Position numbers and translations under genes: made by a program. The notes beneath the pieces are model-generated. The model worked only from the letters and a program-made list of their open reading frames with translations. It did no database searches and was not told where the DNA came from. This document shows, piece after piece, positions 18,876-30,667 of a stretch of DNA of 64,000 nucleotides (positions are counted from its first letter, which is position 1; the number at the start of each line of letters is the position of its first letter). Origin of the DNA: Branchipolynoe longqiensis (lineage: Eukaryota; Annelida; Polychaeta; Phyllodocida; Polynoidae); assembly GCA_030323885.1 (NCBI GenBank), contig CM059198.1, positions 61,716,917 to 61,780,916 on the forward strand. Direction: 5' to 3'.

Positions 18876-19195
18876 AAAGCATGTTTTATTTAATAACACG
18901 GCTAGAGCACACTGATTTTTATCAGCAGCTATTGGACATCAAACATATGGTCTTTCTTTGGAGCAAACCCGCTGCCGCCACATATGCTACACTTTCCAAT
19001 AAGCAGCAAGCAGGTCTTTTACAAGCACTTTCCCATAGACCGGACAGCACATACATTTGATGAACCAGTTGTGGACCATAGGTTGGAACAGAAAAGAGCC
19101 CAAACTGCGAATGGGTCCTCTGAGCAGGATCGATTGGATGACCCACACCTTGACAGGTTGGCAATCTACCGCCTGAGCTAGGTCCCGCTCCCCAG
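18876..19195 (-). mobile_element. SINE-B, antisense, full length
   Basis: Plus strand: AAGCATGTTTTATTTAATAAC, then TAGAGCACACTGATTTTTATC, GCTGCCGCCACATATG, AAGCAGCAAG, GATGAACCAGTTGTGGACC, and the inverted head GGCAATCTACCGCCTGAGCTA. Family B ends ..GTGCTCTAG..GTTAAATAAAAC in sense orientation, a 3' domain I associate with molluscan-type SINEs. Confidence 0.85.
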
Positions 19196-19880
19196 AGAGG
19201 GAGAGGATGACAGACAGAAAGAGAGAAATAAAGAAAGAAAGAGAGAGAGAAAGAAAGAGAGGTGGATACAACACATACTTACATTTACAAGCTGCTGACG
19301 TTGCTATATTATGTGGCCGGCCAGTGGGGCGACCAACTCCCTCAGGCTATATGTCCGAATACTTACACCGTAGAGTCACCTCGCAGCGCCACCCCACGGC
19401 TTCTAGAAACACTACTCATATCCGGGAACTTTCGCGCCTCTTCGACTGCAAACGCTACCTCCTACCGCGCAGACGACAATCAAACAACACTTCCGCCTGC
19501 ACTGCACACGTATCCAGAGGCGCGTTGCTCCTAGTGACCTCAGAATGATTAGTTTAACCAATCATCGGCGTTGCCCAGGTCATGTGATCCCCGTCGGTGT
19601 CTGTACACAAAGCGCTGGGTAGAGCTCGCCCTCTGTGCGCTTGTGTGTTACTTCCTGGGGGCACTTTTCCGGTGTCAAACAGCATGGTTGTTTGTGGTTC
19701 CACATCAGTGACGTAGTGACACAGTTACATGTATTATCAACCCACCCCCTCCAACACACACACATACACATTCTTGCTAAATGAGAGGAAAGCCAGGCAA
19801 TACCCAAACTACTGACCATTACGCTTGGGGTAACGCGTCCTCATTATGGACACACAAATGCGTATATATATGTTCATGCA
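19196..19880. other. CpG-rich segment after a GA tract; promoter-like but unassigned
   Basis: After (GAAA/GAGA)n at 19199-19262, bases 19300-19720 are rich in CG dinucleotides. They contain TTTCGCGC (E2F-like), GTCATGTGATC (E-box-like) and GTGACGTAG. Several ORFs of 70-110 codons overlap here with no recognisable domain. It may be a CpG-island promoter or a fragment of a GC-rich repeat. Confidence 0.35.
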
Positions 19881-20332
19881 GCCACCTGCATCCAGACATC
19901 TCCACAGCAGGATGCCACCTGCATTCATGTAGTTCCACAGCAGGATGCCACCTGTATTAATACATACCAAGAGCAGGACACCACCTGCATTAATAAACTA
20001 CAGCAGGATGCCACATGCATTAATAGATGCCCGAGCAGGACGCCACCTGCATTCATGTAGTTCCACAGCAGGACACCACCTGCATCCAGACATCTCCACA
20101 GCAGGACACCACCTGTATTAATACATACAGCAGGGCACCACTTGTATTTGCGCAGTTCCACAGCAGGATGCCACTTGCATTAATATATACAGACATCAGT
20201 ACGCGACCTGCATTCGTGCAGTTCCACAGCAGGACCCCACCTGCATTAATACATACCCACAGCATGACTCCACCTGCATTAATACATGCCCACAACAGGA
20301 TGCCCCCTGCTTTCATGCAGCTCCACATGTAA
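19881..20332. repeat. minisatellite, about 37-bp unit, 12 copies
   Basis: Units of the form CCACAGCAGGATGCCACCTG + CATTAATACATAC or CATTCATGTAGTT recur with small length changes. Frames on both strands through it (19925-20332) are artefacts. Confidence 0.85.
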
Positions 20333-20994
20333 TTAAGATGTCCTGTAACAAGAGCTAACGAGATTAGTTCTTTCCGTTTCCGTCATTTGAGTACCGGTTC
20401 AATTTCCAAGGTCGAATTTCATATAGGATTATGGTGCAGGTTCACAAATATGGTTGTGGAACACTGAGTTTTAGGAGGTTTGCATATTCGAATACATCAC
20501 TTGAAAGGAACAAATTATACCTAATTTCCTGAATATTCATAGGATATTTAGTTGGGACCGGATTGAGTAAATTAACATTGAATATTAGAAAATAATTCAG
20601 TAGTTACAACACATGTCTACAGAACAGAACTGCCCATGATAGTACTGTGTTGGTAGCCATTAATCCCAAACAATAGAGGAACCTCCAGTCAACCATGGGG
20701 GTATATGCTGGTCTGTGGCCCACTCATATACTTCCACTTGCCACTGGGGGAGGTCCTGTGGGGACTATTGTACATCATTTTTTTGCATACCAATATATAT
20801 ATATATGCATAAGAAATAATTCACTATGATTATGCATCTGATGCATAATCACCACAAAGATGGCTTGTCTTGCTGGTACAACATTAAGAAAAACCTACCT
20901 TAGATATTATTGTATTTGATTTATTTTATTGTTGGTTATCACTTTTTATTTCTATTCACAGGAGGTCAGTAAGCTATGCTCATAAATAACACTA

Positions 20995-21290
20995 TAATTA
21001 TGCATCTGATGCATAATCCCCACAAATATGGCATTTCTTGCTGTTACAGCAACATTAACATTCAACTTACCCTGTATATTATTGCATTTATATTTGATTT
21101 ATTTTATTGTTGGTTATCACATTTTATTTATATTTATATTATTTGAATTGAGGCCTGGTGCCGGGAGTCTCGGTGCCGGGAGGCTGGGAACCCTGGCGCC
21201 GGGAAGCCAGGATTCCTTGCGTCGATAGGCTGCCATCTCCTCCCACCCCAAACCCGAACCCTGTATGCCTATTATAAATGCTATACATAT
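20995..21290. repeat. direct duplicate inside the foldback, copy 1 (copy 2 at 21745-22045)
   Basis: CCCCACAAATATGGCATTTC ... TGAGGCCTGGTGCCGGGAGTC ... CGATAGGCTGCCATCTCCTC recurs about 750 bp downstream with about 10 percent divergence. Confidence 0.8.
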
Positions 21291-21335
21291 ACCTATACAT
21301 ACCTATACATACATATATATATATATATACACATA

Positions 21336-21540
21336 TTTCATATACATTCATATACATTCATATACATTCATATACATTCATATACATTCATATACATTCA
21401 TATACATTCATATACATTCATATACATTCATATACATTCATATACATTCATATACATTCATATACATTCATATACATTCATATACATTCATATACATTCA
21501 TATACATTCATATACATTCATATACACATATACACATATA
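21336..21540. repeat. (CATATACATT)n array
   Basis: About 19 almost perfect 10-bp units, followed at 21641-21735 by an (ACATACATAT)n run. ORFs made of repeated YIHIHS residues are artefacts. Confidence 0.95.
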
Positions 21541-24161
21541 AACATACATAAACATACATAAACAATTTTTATATCTACCTACTATGGACCAAATTATGTA
21601 ACTACCATAGTCATGAGTCTGAATTGAATGAATGAATATACATATTCATACATATACATACATATACATACATATACATACATATACATACATATACATA
21701 CATATACATACATATACATATATATACATACATACACATACAATTATCTGACACATAATCCCCACGAATATGGCATTTCTTGCTGGTACAGCAACATTAA
21801 TAAAAACTTACCCTGTATATTATTGCATTCATATTTAATTTATTTTATTGTTGGTTATCACATTTTATTAATATTTATATTATTTGAATTGAGGCCTAGT
21901 GTCGGGAGTCTCGGCGCCAGGAGGCCGGGAACCCTGGTGCCGGGAAGCCGGTATTCCTGGCGCCGATAGGCTGCCATCTCCTCTCCCACACGATGGGAAA
22001 CCCAAACCCCATATGCCTATTAATATTATGAATGTTATACATATACATACATACATATACATACATATACATATACATACATATACATATATATTAACAT
22101 ACAAATATATATACATATATATACATATATATATACATATATATACATATATATACATATACAAACATACATATACATACATACACATCTATATATACAT
22201 ATGCAGATTAATATACATGACTCTACACATATGCATATAAATACATATTGTATTTAGAGATGACTGCATCACATATCTTAGAGTGGTCCTCCATTTGTCA
22301 CTGCTAAGTTAATCCATATGTAGTCTGTGTCACTATCAGACTTATTGCAACAATGCAAGGGGCCTAAGCTCTGACACTTTCACACTCAGATTTTAACCAA
22401 ACACTGCCATTACCCTAAATAATATTCCATTTATATTTAATTTATTTTATTTTTGATTATGCATGTACATGTACACATACACATACTTTTAAAGCTATAT
22501 GTATATATGCATATATGCACATACATATGTATGTATTATATATAATATATAAATAATATTGCAATATCAGGTGAAGAATAACTTACCAGTGTTCCTAAAT
22601 GTAAGGATGACTGTGCCAGATCCTTCACAATGGTAATCCATTTGCAAGTAGCAAGTTGACTGTTGTGTAGTGTGTGCCTTCAGAAATATGTGTGTGCAGT
22701 GCACTGTGGCACACACCCTTATAAACCAAATCCAATCCACTCTCACACCTATTCAAAGGGCATAAGCTCTGACACATTCACACTCAGTGAGCTCAGCTGT
22801 CAGTGGAGGTGCAGCCCAGAGAACCATTGGCAACCTGAGGTGTGAAAGCTTTCCTTGGCAGTTTTTGGTTAAAATCTGAGTGTTAAAGTGTCAGAGCTTA
22901 GGCCCCTTGCAATAAGTCTGAGAGTGAAACAGACTACACATGGGTTAACTTACCAGTGACAAATGGAGGACCACTTTACAATATGTGATGCAGTCATCTC
23001 TAAATACAGTATGTATTCACATATATATATATATATGTATATATAATTATGTAGTCATATATATAGGTCTCCATATGTATATATGTATACATATATGTAG
23101 ATGTGAATGCATGTATATATAGACATATATATACATAGGTGCATATCTAATATTTATATATGTATATACACATAGGTATATGTATATTTATATGTATACA
23201 CATATGTATGTGTATATGTATATTTATATCTATATATATATATATTATATGTATATACATGTATATGTAAATCTAAAAATAATGCCAATAATAATTAAAA
23301 TAATACGGTAATATTAATGACAATAATAATGATAATAACAATGATAATAATAATGATAATAACGATGATAATAATAACAAATATATAATGATCAAAATGG
23401 TAATAATACTTGATGTTACCCGACCTGGGAGGCTATACATACCGTTTTAAATGCGATAAAGTGTTTATTAATATATGTATATGTGTGTATATGTATATGC
23501 TGTCAAAACAATAAAATAAATCAAATACAATAATATTTAAGGTAGGTTTTTCTTAATGTTGTACCAGCAAGACAAGCCATCTTTGTGGTGATTATGCATC
23601 AGATGTATAATCACAGTGAATTATTTATTATGCATATATATATTGGTATGCAAAATATATATCTACATGATGCACAACAGTCCCCACAGGACCTCCCCCA
23701 GTGGCATGTGGAAGTATATGAGTGGGCCACAGACCAGCATATACCCCCATAGTTGACTGGAGTTTCCTCTATTGTTTGGGATTTATGGCTATACCAACAA
23801 AGTTCTATCATGGGCAGTTCTGTCATGTAGCCATGTGGTGTAACTACTGAATTATTTCCTAATATTCACTGTTAATTTACTCAATCCGGTCCCAACTAAA
23901 TGTCCTAGGAATATCCAGGAAATTAGATATAATTTTTGGCTTTCTAGTGATGTATTCCAATATGAAAACTTACCAAAACTCAGTGTGCCATAACCATATT
24001 TTTGAACCTCCTAGCTATTCCTATATAAAATTCGACCTTGGAAATTGAACCGGGGCTCGAATGAAGTATTTAACCACCATAGCCCGATCGAGGTAAGCTC
24101 TCCAACCTGGTCAAAGTGCATCAGATGTATTGTAATATGATTTCTGAATTGGAGACAGTGA

Positions 24162-24465
24162 AGCGCCTGTCACACCGTACCGGACTGAGTACCGGAGACC
24201 ACCGGACAAAGAATTTTCTAGTCCGGTGCTCTCCGGTACACAAAATGTATCGAAATGTATCGAAATGGAGCGGAATTGGGTCAATTGCCGCCGGGCAACC
24301 GGACAAGTACCGTACATGTACCGTACATGTACCGGATGAGAACCGGACGAGAACTGGACACGTAATGGATGGGTACCAGACATGTACCGGACAAACCAGA
24401 CACCAACGGATGGGTACCGGACATGTACAGATGGGTACCGGACACCAACCGGACACGTTATGACC
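24162..24465. mobile_element. PIF/Harbinger-like MITE, CCGGAC type, right end lost
   Basis: AGCGCCTGTCACACCGTACC is preceded by TGA (24159-24161). The interior reiterates ACCGGAC, GGTACCGGACATGTACC and AATGTATCG. It runs into a different reiterated block at 24462 without its own right terminus. The partner at 27865-28328 carries the same words inverted. Confidence 0.65.
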
Positions 24466-25065
24466 ATCTTATGACCACCTTATGACTAATCGCCGAGTGC
24501 TCTGCGAGCGATTGCCAACTGATCGCCGACCATTTCAGCCCTTTTTGGTCGCAAGGAGGTTGTCGCTGCAGCACCAACAATCTCCTTGCCGACCATTCGG
24601 TGCCGATCGCCGACCGGTCGGCGATCATTCGCCGACCAATCGCCGACTGATCTGCGACCATAGTAGCTGTACTCAAGTGTCACACAAGGCCTGCGTTCAC
24701 TTACCATCGATTCATGAGCATTTTGCAGTTAAATTACGACCATCTTATGACCACATTACGACCACCTTACGACTAATCGCCAAGCGATCACCGACTGACG
24801 CGATGTGGCGTGTGTACAATGACTTTACAATGTCGCCTGGTGCATCATTGTTGACATGGTGACGTATTAAAATAGTTTGTACCAAATTGTTTCAATTTTG
24901 TCGCAAGGAGCTTGCAGACTTTTGGTCAGCAAATGATCGTAAGCGAATGCAGGCCTCTTTTGAGTGGGGTATTAGATGTTTCCTTTGTTGCAATGAGGTA
25001 GCAATGAGGTATTAAGGAGGTCGGAAGGAGGTCGTAAGGAGGTCGCAAGAATCATTCAGATGAAT
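24462..25065. mobile_element. reiterated palindromic MITE cluster, TCGCCGACC type, with a nested element
   Basis: Blocks of ATCGCCGACC/GGTCGGCGAT, TTATGACCACC and GGTCGCAAGGAGG occur in both orientations. Inside, 24685-24955 is bounded by inverted ends AAGGCCTGCGTTCACTTACC and its near-inverse (GTAAGCGAATGCAGGCCT). The outer boundaries are unclear. Confidence 0.5.
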
Positions 25066-25243
25066 AAATGATTTACTAAAGATTTCTCGATTGTGGGAAG
25101 CCTTTTACTGTTGCTGCTAGTTCAATGTTATTTATTACAACGACTAATCAATATAACCATGTTTGCTGGGGTTGTCTTGTGTAAACAGCACCGACCTGCC
25201 ATGAACCAGATGTAGACGCAAGTCAACTGTTTAAAGTTGCTGA

Positions 25244-25455
25244 AGGCCCTGTCACACCTCACCGGATTGGGGAAAACGGACGAGAACCGGACACTGTCCG
25301 GTTGTGTACGGCGATGTTCGGGTACCATCCGGTAACCATCCGGTAACCATCCGGTAACCATCCGGCGGTGTCCGGTGGTGTCCGGCGGTGTCCGGCGGTG
25401 TCCGGCGGTGTCCGGTGCAAGTTTTGAACATGCACAAAACATGCACCTCAGTCCG
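25244..25455. mobile_element. PIF/Harbinger-like MITE, TCCGG type, left half
   Basis: TGA then AGGCCCTGTCACACCTCACC, followed by (CCGGTAACCAT)n and (CCGGCGGTGT)n, the core CAAGTTTTGAACATGCACAA at about 25420, and a break where a SINE-B piece (25463) begins. Confidence 0.7.
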
Positions 25456-25462
25456 GCGATGT

Positions 25463-25568
25463 CCGCCATATGCTCTTTCCGATAAGCAGCAAGGGGTATT
25501 TTATATGCACTTTTCCAGAGACAAGGCAGCACATACCGTAGCCGTTGATGAACCAGTCGTGGAGCACT
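25463..25568 (-). mobile_element. SINE-B fragment, antisense
   Basis: TATGCTCTTTCCGATAAGCAGC ... GATGAACCAGTCGTGGAGC matches the middle of family B. Confidence 0.75.
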
Positions 25569-25739
25569 GGTTGTCTGTCATCATCCATGCGGAGTACATG
25601 GCCAGCCCACCAGAGTTGTGCTCTCATGACCATGCAATTAATGCTGACCATTTTCCCTTCTTCATAGTAACAGAAATGCATAGCACAATGACAACACAAC
25701 ACAACACTAACTTATCCCACTAAGCCGTGTTGATAGACC

Positions 25740-26010
25740 GTGGGATCGTGGGTTCGAACCGTGGTCGAGTCAAAATTGATACTTGTCGCTTCCTAGCCAG
25801 GAGCTCGGCATTATTAGGATAGGGCAAGGACTGGTTAGCTCAGTGTCAGGATAATGTGACTGAGTGGGATATCAGGTCACGGTGCTGGCGGCCTGGTCTC
25901 CCAGTGGGGCAGCACTATAAAGTTGCCATGAGTGCACACTGTCACAAGTCAGTACCCGTCCTGATATGACCTTAGATGTTGCTAGGATGTAACACAACAA
26001 GAACCAAACA
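25740..26010 (+). mobile_element. SINE-A, sense, 5'-truncated
   Basis: Starts at the B-box (GTGGGTTCGAACCGTGGTC) and ends in ACACAACAAGAACCAAACAAAC. Confidence 0.85.
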
Positions 26011-26671
26011 AACGATCCCACTCACAAATAGCATAGCAATGGTATTGTAAAAATATACAGTCTTTCGGTTATGGTAGATGAGCTTGGAATTATATTAATA
26101 TCTCGGGCAACAGAGTTGGGGACCATTGTTATGTAATAGCGATGCAATGGGTGCCCAATCGCTGTGTGACATATAAATAACTATGTGGAAATGTTATGGC
26201 GCACAGTAACCGTGATTGCGATATGATGTCCAAATATAAAGATGATGTTACTAATTATGGAAATGTTCCCTCCATGCACCAGGAAGTGTGCAAGTGGAGC
26301 GGGAACACGTAATAATGTTTATTGTAACTGTATGGCAACTACTTGTTACCACGGGACCACTGGTAAGCACACCCAGCCATTCTGCATACATTAGGGACAC
26401 CACCTGCACTGGGGTTGAGTGACAGGTGCCCCTCTTGGGTGCCACCCCTCCCGAGCTGCAGAGGGTGTCTGATTGGCTGGCTGTGTGAGCCCAGTCACCT
26501 TATACTCCTTGCACTTGCAATAGAGACACACACTCACTCTAGAGATACCAAAAGAAGCAGTTCACCACTGAGCTGTGTGTAACACCCATGGGACTTAGGT
26601 TCAATGGGCTGTAGGCGCTGATTTGACTGAACAAGCAGGAACCATGTGGGTCTGTGTAGCAGGTTGTAAGT
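26011..26671. other. unassigned stretch, possible LTR-like DNA
   Basis: No coding frame. Together with the sequence after the MITE (27099-27200, containing AGCAATAAAGCTC) it has some look of a solo LTR, but no clean TG...CA ends with a target duplication could be fixed. Confidence 0.25.
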
Positions 26672-27089
26672 TAGATAAAAGATTCACCCCGTACTTCCAG
26701 TACAGGGGTGAAAACCAACCCATTAGAAAAGCTGGCGAAGAATTTTGACATGCTGGGTTAATTAACTGAGCTGGTAAATTCTTAAGTTAAGAAGCACAAT
26801 ATATTCTTTATGTACGTCTTCATATTTACCCGCTACTTTTGAGTTGGAAAATATAATAAAACATATACTTTCATGCAATTTAAAAGTGAAATTGACAGCG
26901 TTCTCTGGCCGCCATCTTGTCTTTTTGCATTCTCTCCCATTACACCAACTCTGTGTTGATATAAGTAACCATTTGACACTGGTGCCAGGCATTCTACTTC
27001 TCGTTCCATACAAAAGCTATTTTTGCCCGTATTTAGACTACGTTGTCATTCACCCCTGTACTGTAAGTACGGGGTGAATCTTTTATCTA
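26672..27089. mobile_element. Mutator-like MITE with 9-bp target duplication, copy 2
   Basis: 418 bp, beginning TAGATAAAAGATTCACCCCG and ending with the inverse. Flanked by GTTGTAAGT (26663-26671 and 27090-27098). It has the same length as the copy at 13818 and shares GGCCGCCATCTTGTCTTTT in the interior. Confidence 0.9.
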
Positions 27090-27362
27090 GTTGTAAGTGA
27101 GTCAGGGTGGCAGGTCGCTAGCAGGTGAACAAGAGTTGTAGCAATAAAGCTCAACCTTATCAGTGTCAATCTTGTGTGACTTGTCTTCCTTTCTTTCTTA
27201 TGAGTTGTTTATGGTATTTGATAGATGGAGACTTCAGACAGTTGCCAGGATCCGCCTGAATAGCAGTGAGTAAGATGAGTAACTGAGACGGCCAGTAGTT
27301 ATTCTTCAGTATGAATATTTAATACCAAACACCAAATAATACCAACACCTTTTCCCAGAAAC

Positions 27363-27722
27363 CAGACGTGGTGACTGAATCGGTAAGAGCGCTAGCTTCC
27401 CTCGCGGATGGTGGGGGGTTCAAATCCTAACCGAATGAAACCAATAACTTACAAATTTGATATTTGTCGCAACCTAGCCTGGCACTGAGAATTATTAGCA
27501 TAGGACAATGACTGATACTGATAGAAGTTTAATGAGACGACTGATACTGATAGAAGTTTAATGAGACTGAATGAAATACCGGGTCATGGTGCCGGCGGCC
27601 TGACCTTCCAGTGGGACAGGATTGCATATTTGCCATGACTGCGCAATGTCACAAGTCGGTACCCGTCCTGATATTATTGATTATTGTAGATGTTGCAAGG
27701 ACGTAAAACCCCAATCAATAGG
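27363..27722 (+). mobile_element. SINE-A, sense, diverged head and small internal duplication
   Basis: The head reads CCAGACGTGGTGACTGAATC and the tail is GTAAAACCCCAATCAAT. ACTGATACTGATAGAAGTTT is doubled at 27511-27560. Confidence 0.8.
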
Positions 27723-27864
27723 CTAGTCAGAATGGCTAAATACCTTCCCACGTTGGCCATGGTTAAAGTTCTATTCATCACTTCTGGCAGGTCTGTTTTG
27801 TAGACAACCTCAGTATCTGGTTTGGAACATGGCCATGCAATGTGACCTAGTTAGGCCTGACTAA

Positions 27865-28328
27865 AGGTCCAGTCACATCTTACCGGACTGGGGAACCGGA
27901 CGAGAACCGGGCACTGTCCGCTACTGTACGGCGATTTCCGGTACATGTCTGGTACCCATCCGGCGGTGTCCGGTTTTGTCCAGCGGTGTCCGTACAAGTT
28001 TTGAACATGCACAAAACTTCTACCGGACACCGCTAGACTGAGAAGTCCGGTTGGTGTCCGCTTTGTCCAGTACATGTCTGGTACCCATCTGTTACGTGTC
28101 TGGTTCTCGTCCGGTTCTCGTCCGGTTCTCATCTGGTTCTCGTCCGGTTCTCATCCGGTACATGTACGGTACATGTATGGTACTTATCCGGTTGTCCAGC
28201 GGCAATTGACCCAATTACACTCCATTTCGATACATTTCGATATATTTTGTGTACCGGAGAGCAACGGACTAGACAATTCTTTGTCCGGTGGTGTCCGGTA
28301 CTCAGTCCGGTAAGGTGTGACAGGTGCA
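27865..28328. mobile_element. PIF/Harbinger-like MITE, CCGGT type
   Basis: TAA (27862-27864), then AGGTCCAGTCACATCTTACC. The right terminus inverted reads TGCACCTGTCACACCTTACC. The interior has the core CAAGTTTTGAACATGCACAA (27995) between opposite-facing runs of GTCCGGT and CTCGTCCGGTT words. Its right edge coincides with the left edge of YR element 2, so the expected second TAA is not visible. Confidence 0.75.
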
Positions 28329-28660
28329 TTGTCCATGATGTGCGCAACATGGGTAATTGAATGAACGAGACTGTGAATCTCAGTAGATTAGGGCACCATG
28401 GCGCCGACTATATTCTATTCTTAGAACTAATAACTTTGGCCGCTGATCGACGCGCCATCTACATGATACTTCTTGAACTACGCAGTTAGATTAAAATCAG
28501 ACTGGTGGCGACATCTATATTCACTTTTAGAACTAAAATGGCCGCCGATTGACGCGCCACCTATAGTGATTTCCAGTCAAAGCCGATGACGTGGCACTGG
28601 AGATATTCACTTCGACCAGACTTTTCAAACCGAGAGGACGTACTTCTGCCGCCCAGATTT
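28328..28660 (+). repeat. direct repeat A1 of YR element 2
   Basis: Starts ATTGTCCATGATGTGCGCAA (near-palindromic core 28334-28351) and ends GCCGCCCAGATTT. Repeated at 31949-32271. Confidence 0.9.
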
Positions 28661-30660
28661 CGATTGTAACTGGAGCGAGCATGACAGTTGAAAAAATCCA
28701 AGAACATTAGGTCGAAGTCAGTGGCATCACCCCATGAATCTACGCCGTAAAGCTAGCCTTGCTCAAGTCAAAAAAAATGGATCGGCGCGAGGCACGGCGA
28801 GATGAAAGTGACAAAAACAAAATGGACGCGACAAGAAAGCCTGCAGGCGGCCATGACAGCATGCTTGACGGATCGATATGGAGGCGATCGCTTAAACCGA
28901 CAAACCATTGCTCCTCTGCGGTACAATCGGCTGAAACCTACTATCACCAGCAAGTGGACGTGACAAAGTACGCGGAGCGACGGAAATACAGGTACGGTGG
29001 GCTTCGCCGGCGGAGTGCTGAGGTCACGATATGAGGAGGCGGCCATGACAGCACGCTCGACGATCAGAATGTAGGCGATCGGTTAAACCGACAAGACATC
29101 GCTCCTCCACAGTACAATCGGCTGAAACTTCTTCTGATGCTGGCCGATGGCTTGAACGTTGGAATTCTCACGACTGTGGGTTCAAATCTTGTTCACTCGA
29201 TCGCTGGCGGCATCGGAGGCGTGCCGGTAGAGGAGGACGTGTTATCTACGGCGCAGCTTTCTCCGAGCCGGCGCCATGGTGACGTCATGCTGCAAGGAGG
29301 CGGCCATGACAGCATGCTCGACGGATCGTTAAGGAGGCGATCGTTTGAATCGACATGCCAAATGGACGCAACGAGCAACCCTGTGGACGTAGGATTAATC
29401 GTGGCGCTGGCTACAGTACAAAACCAAATTGACGATCTCAAAACTGACATTGGTGCATGTATCGATGAACCGCATGAAGCACGTAGTAAAAAAGGGTTTG
29501 TGACATCATGCCACGTGGAGGCGCACATGACAGCATGCTCGGTATTTCATGGACACGATCGATCGGAGCGACCCCCGGAGACACAACAACATGGTCAATG
29601 CACCGATACAACGTCGATGCTACGGACCTCATGGACGTGGTCTGGCTACTTCGCAAAAACGGTTGGACCTATTAAGGTTGGGATTGGTGCTCGGATCGCT
29701 AGTCATGAAGTCCTGAGTGCCAATGTCGGCACCCAATAACAAGATGAAGGTAAACAAGTCAGCTTTCCTCCTTGGAAATGGATCTGAAAACCCGGCGTTA
29801 TAAGGGAGGGAAAACAGAAAGTAATAATTCTGACAATTCTTTCATATACCCAGACCTTTCATTTGTTAAATGCCAATGCATAGATGGTGTTGGTGGTGAT
29901 ACTATATAGTCACTGACCGACCATACGAGATATAAATGACATGGCCGCAGGGAAAGCTCCCTCCGTCTAAAACCTCATCTCGGATGCTGACATCAGCAAA
30001 CTGCATATACAACCGCCAGTGCTGACATTACAGAAATGGTGACCAACATCAAGAACCAAAAACACAAAAAGTCAAGTAACAAAAGCTGACACTCCACATT
30101 CTAATTCTCAATGTTGACATCACCGAACCTCACATGCAACCGACAGCATTGACAATACAGGAATGGTGACCCACATCAAGAACACAAAACTGACACTGCA
30201 TAGAAGCAACCGGTCCCCATGCTATGTTGATGTACTCGTAGAACAAAGTGACCAGGCTTAAGTATACATAGCCACACCAAAGTCACGAGTATAGCAACCT
30301 CCTGGATGAGAGCTGAATTTGTCTGCAGACCATGTCAAAGGCTGATAGATCACATTCTAAGATGTCAATTCAAAAAGTGCTCTGCTTTCTTGTTGTATCT
30401 CATAAGCTTAATAATGCTACCAAGCCGTATCACCATGGCGCTCTTCTAACAATTAAAGTGCAACATCACTAGGCACACGATATAACAGGATGACGATCTT
30501 CAGCCAATATCTCAAAAGGCCTACAATGCGTAATAAGAATCACACAAAAATCACACAGGCTTAAGTATACATAGCCACTCTAGAGCCATGAGTATAGCAA
30601 CATCCTACATGAAAGCTGAATTTGTCTGAAGACCATGTTTTAAAAACCCACAGCTCGAGG
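28661..30660 (+). other. internal region of YR element 2, possible decayed first ORF
   Basis: Frames of 90-200 codons occur (for example 28759-29034 and 29137-29739), but they read through an imperfect repeat of about 190-260 bp built on GGCGGCCATGACAGCATGCT. They show no zinc-knuckle, RT or RNase H motif. It may be remains of a gag-like ORF or simply non-coding spacer. From 29760 to 30660 nothing coding is seen apart from two repeated segments (around 30017 and 30145; 30240 and 30548). Confidence 0.4.
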
Positions 30661-30667
30661 CGATACC

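Larger units (their letters stand above)
20352..24100. mobile_element. 3.7-kb foldback structure (long imperfect inverted repeat)
   Basis: 20352-20945 is the reverse complement of 23515-24100 (for example GGTTCAATTTCCAAGGTCGA near 20397 against TCGACCTTGGAAATTGAACC near 24028). A second, inner pair matches 22247-22412 with 22860-23020. The arms are unequal because the left half has grown by an internal duplication and a decanucleotide array, and the right half by ATATAC and AATAATGAT runs. The outermost part contains GGTTCAATTTCC, like a Pol III B-box. It has no protein-coding frame. It could be a foldback transposon or an inverted duplication of one element. Confidence 0.7.

Noticed and set aside
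20352..24100. Polinton or other large virus-like transposon
   Set aside because: The inverted arms are long, but no polymerase, integrase or capsid-type frame lies between them.
24111..24467. Overlapping ORFs of 111-118 codons on both strands
   Set aside because: These are translations of the CCGGAC reiteration in a MITE.
26130..27200. A second solo LTR
   Set aside because: An AATAAA and LTR-like composition are present near 27140, but no TG...CA pair with a target duplication could be found.
29137..29739. 200-codon ORF as a conserved gene
   Set aside because: It runs through the reiterated GGCGGCCATGACAGC motif of YR element 2, has no recognisable domain, and an overlapping antisense frame is open too.
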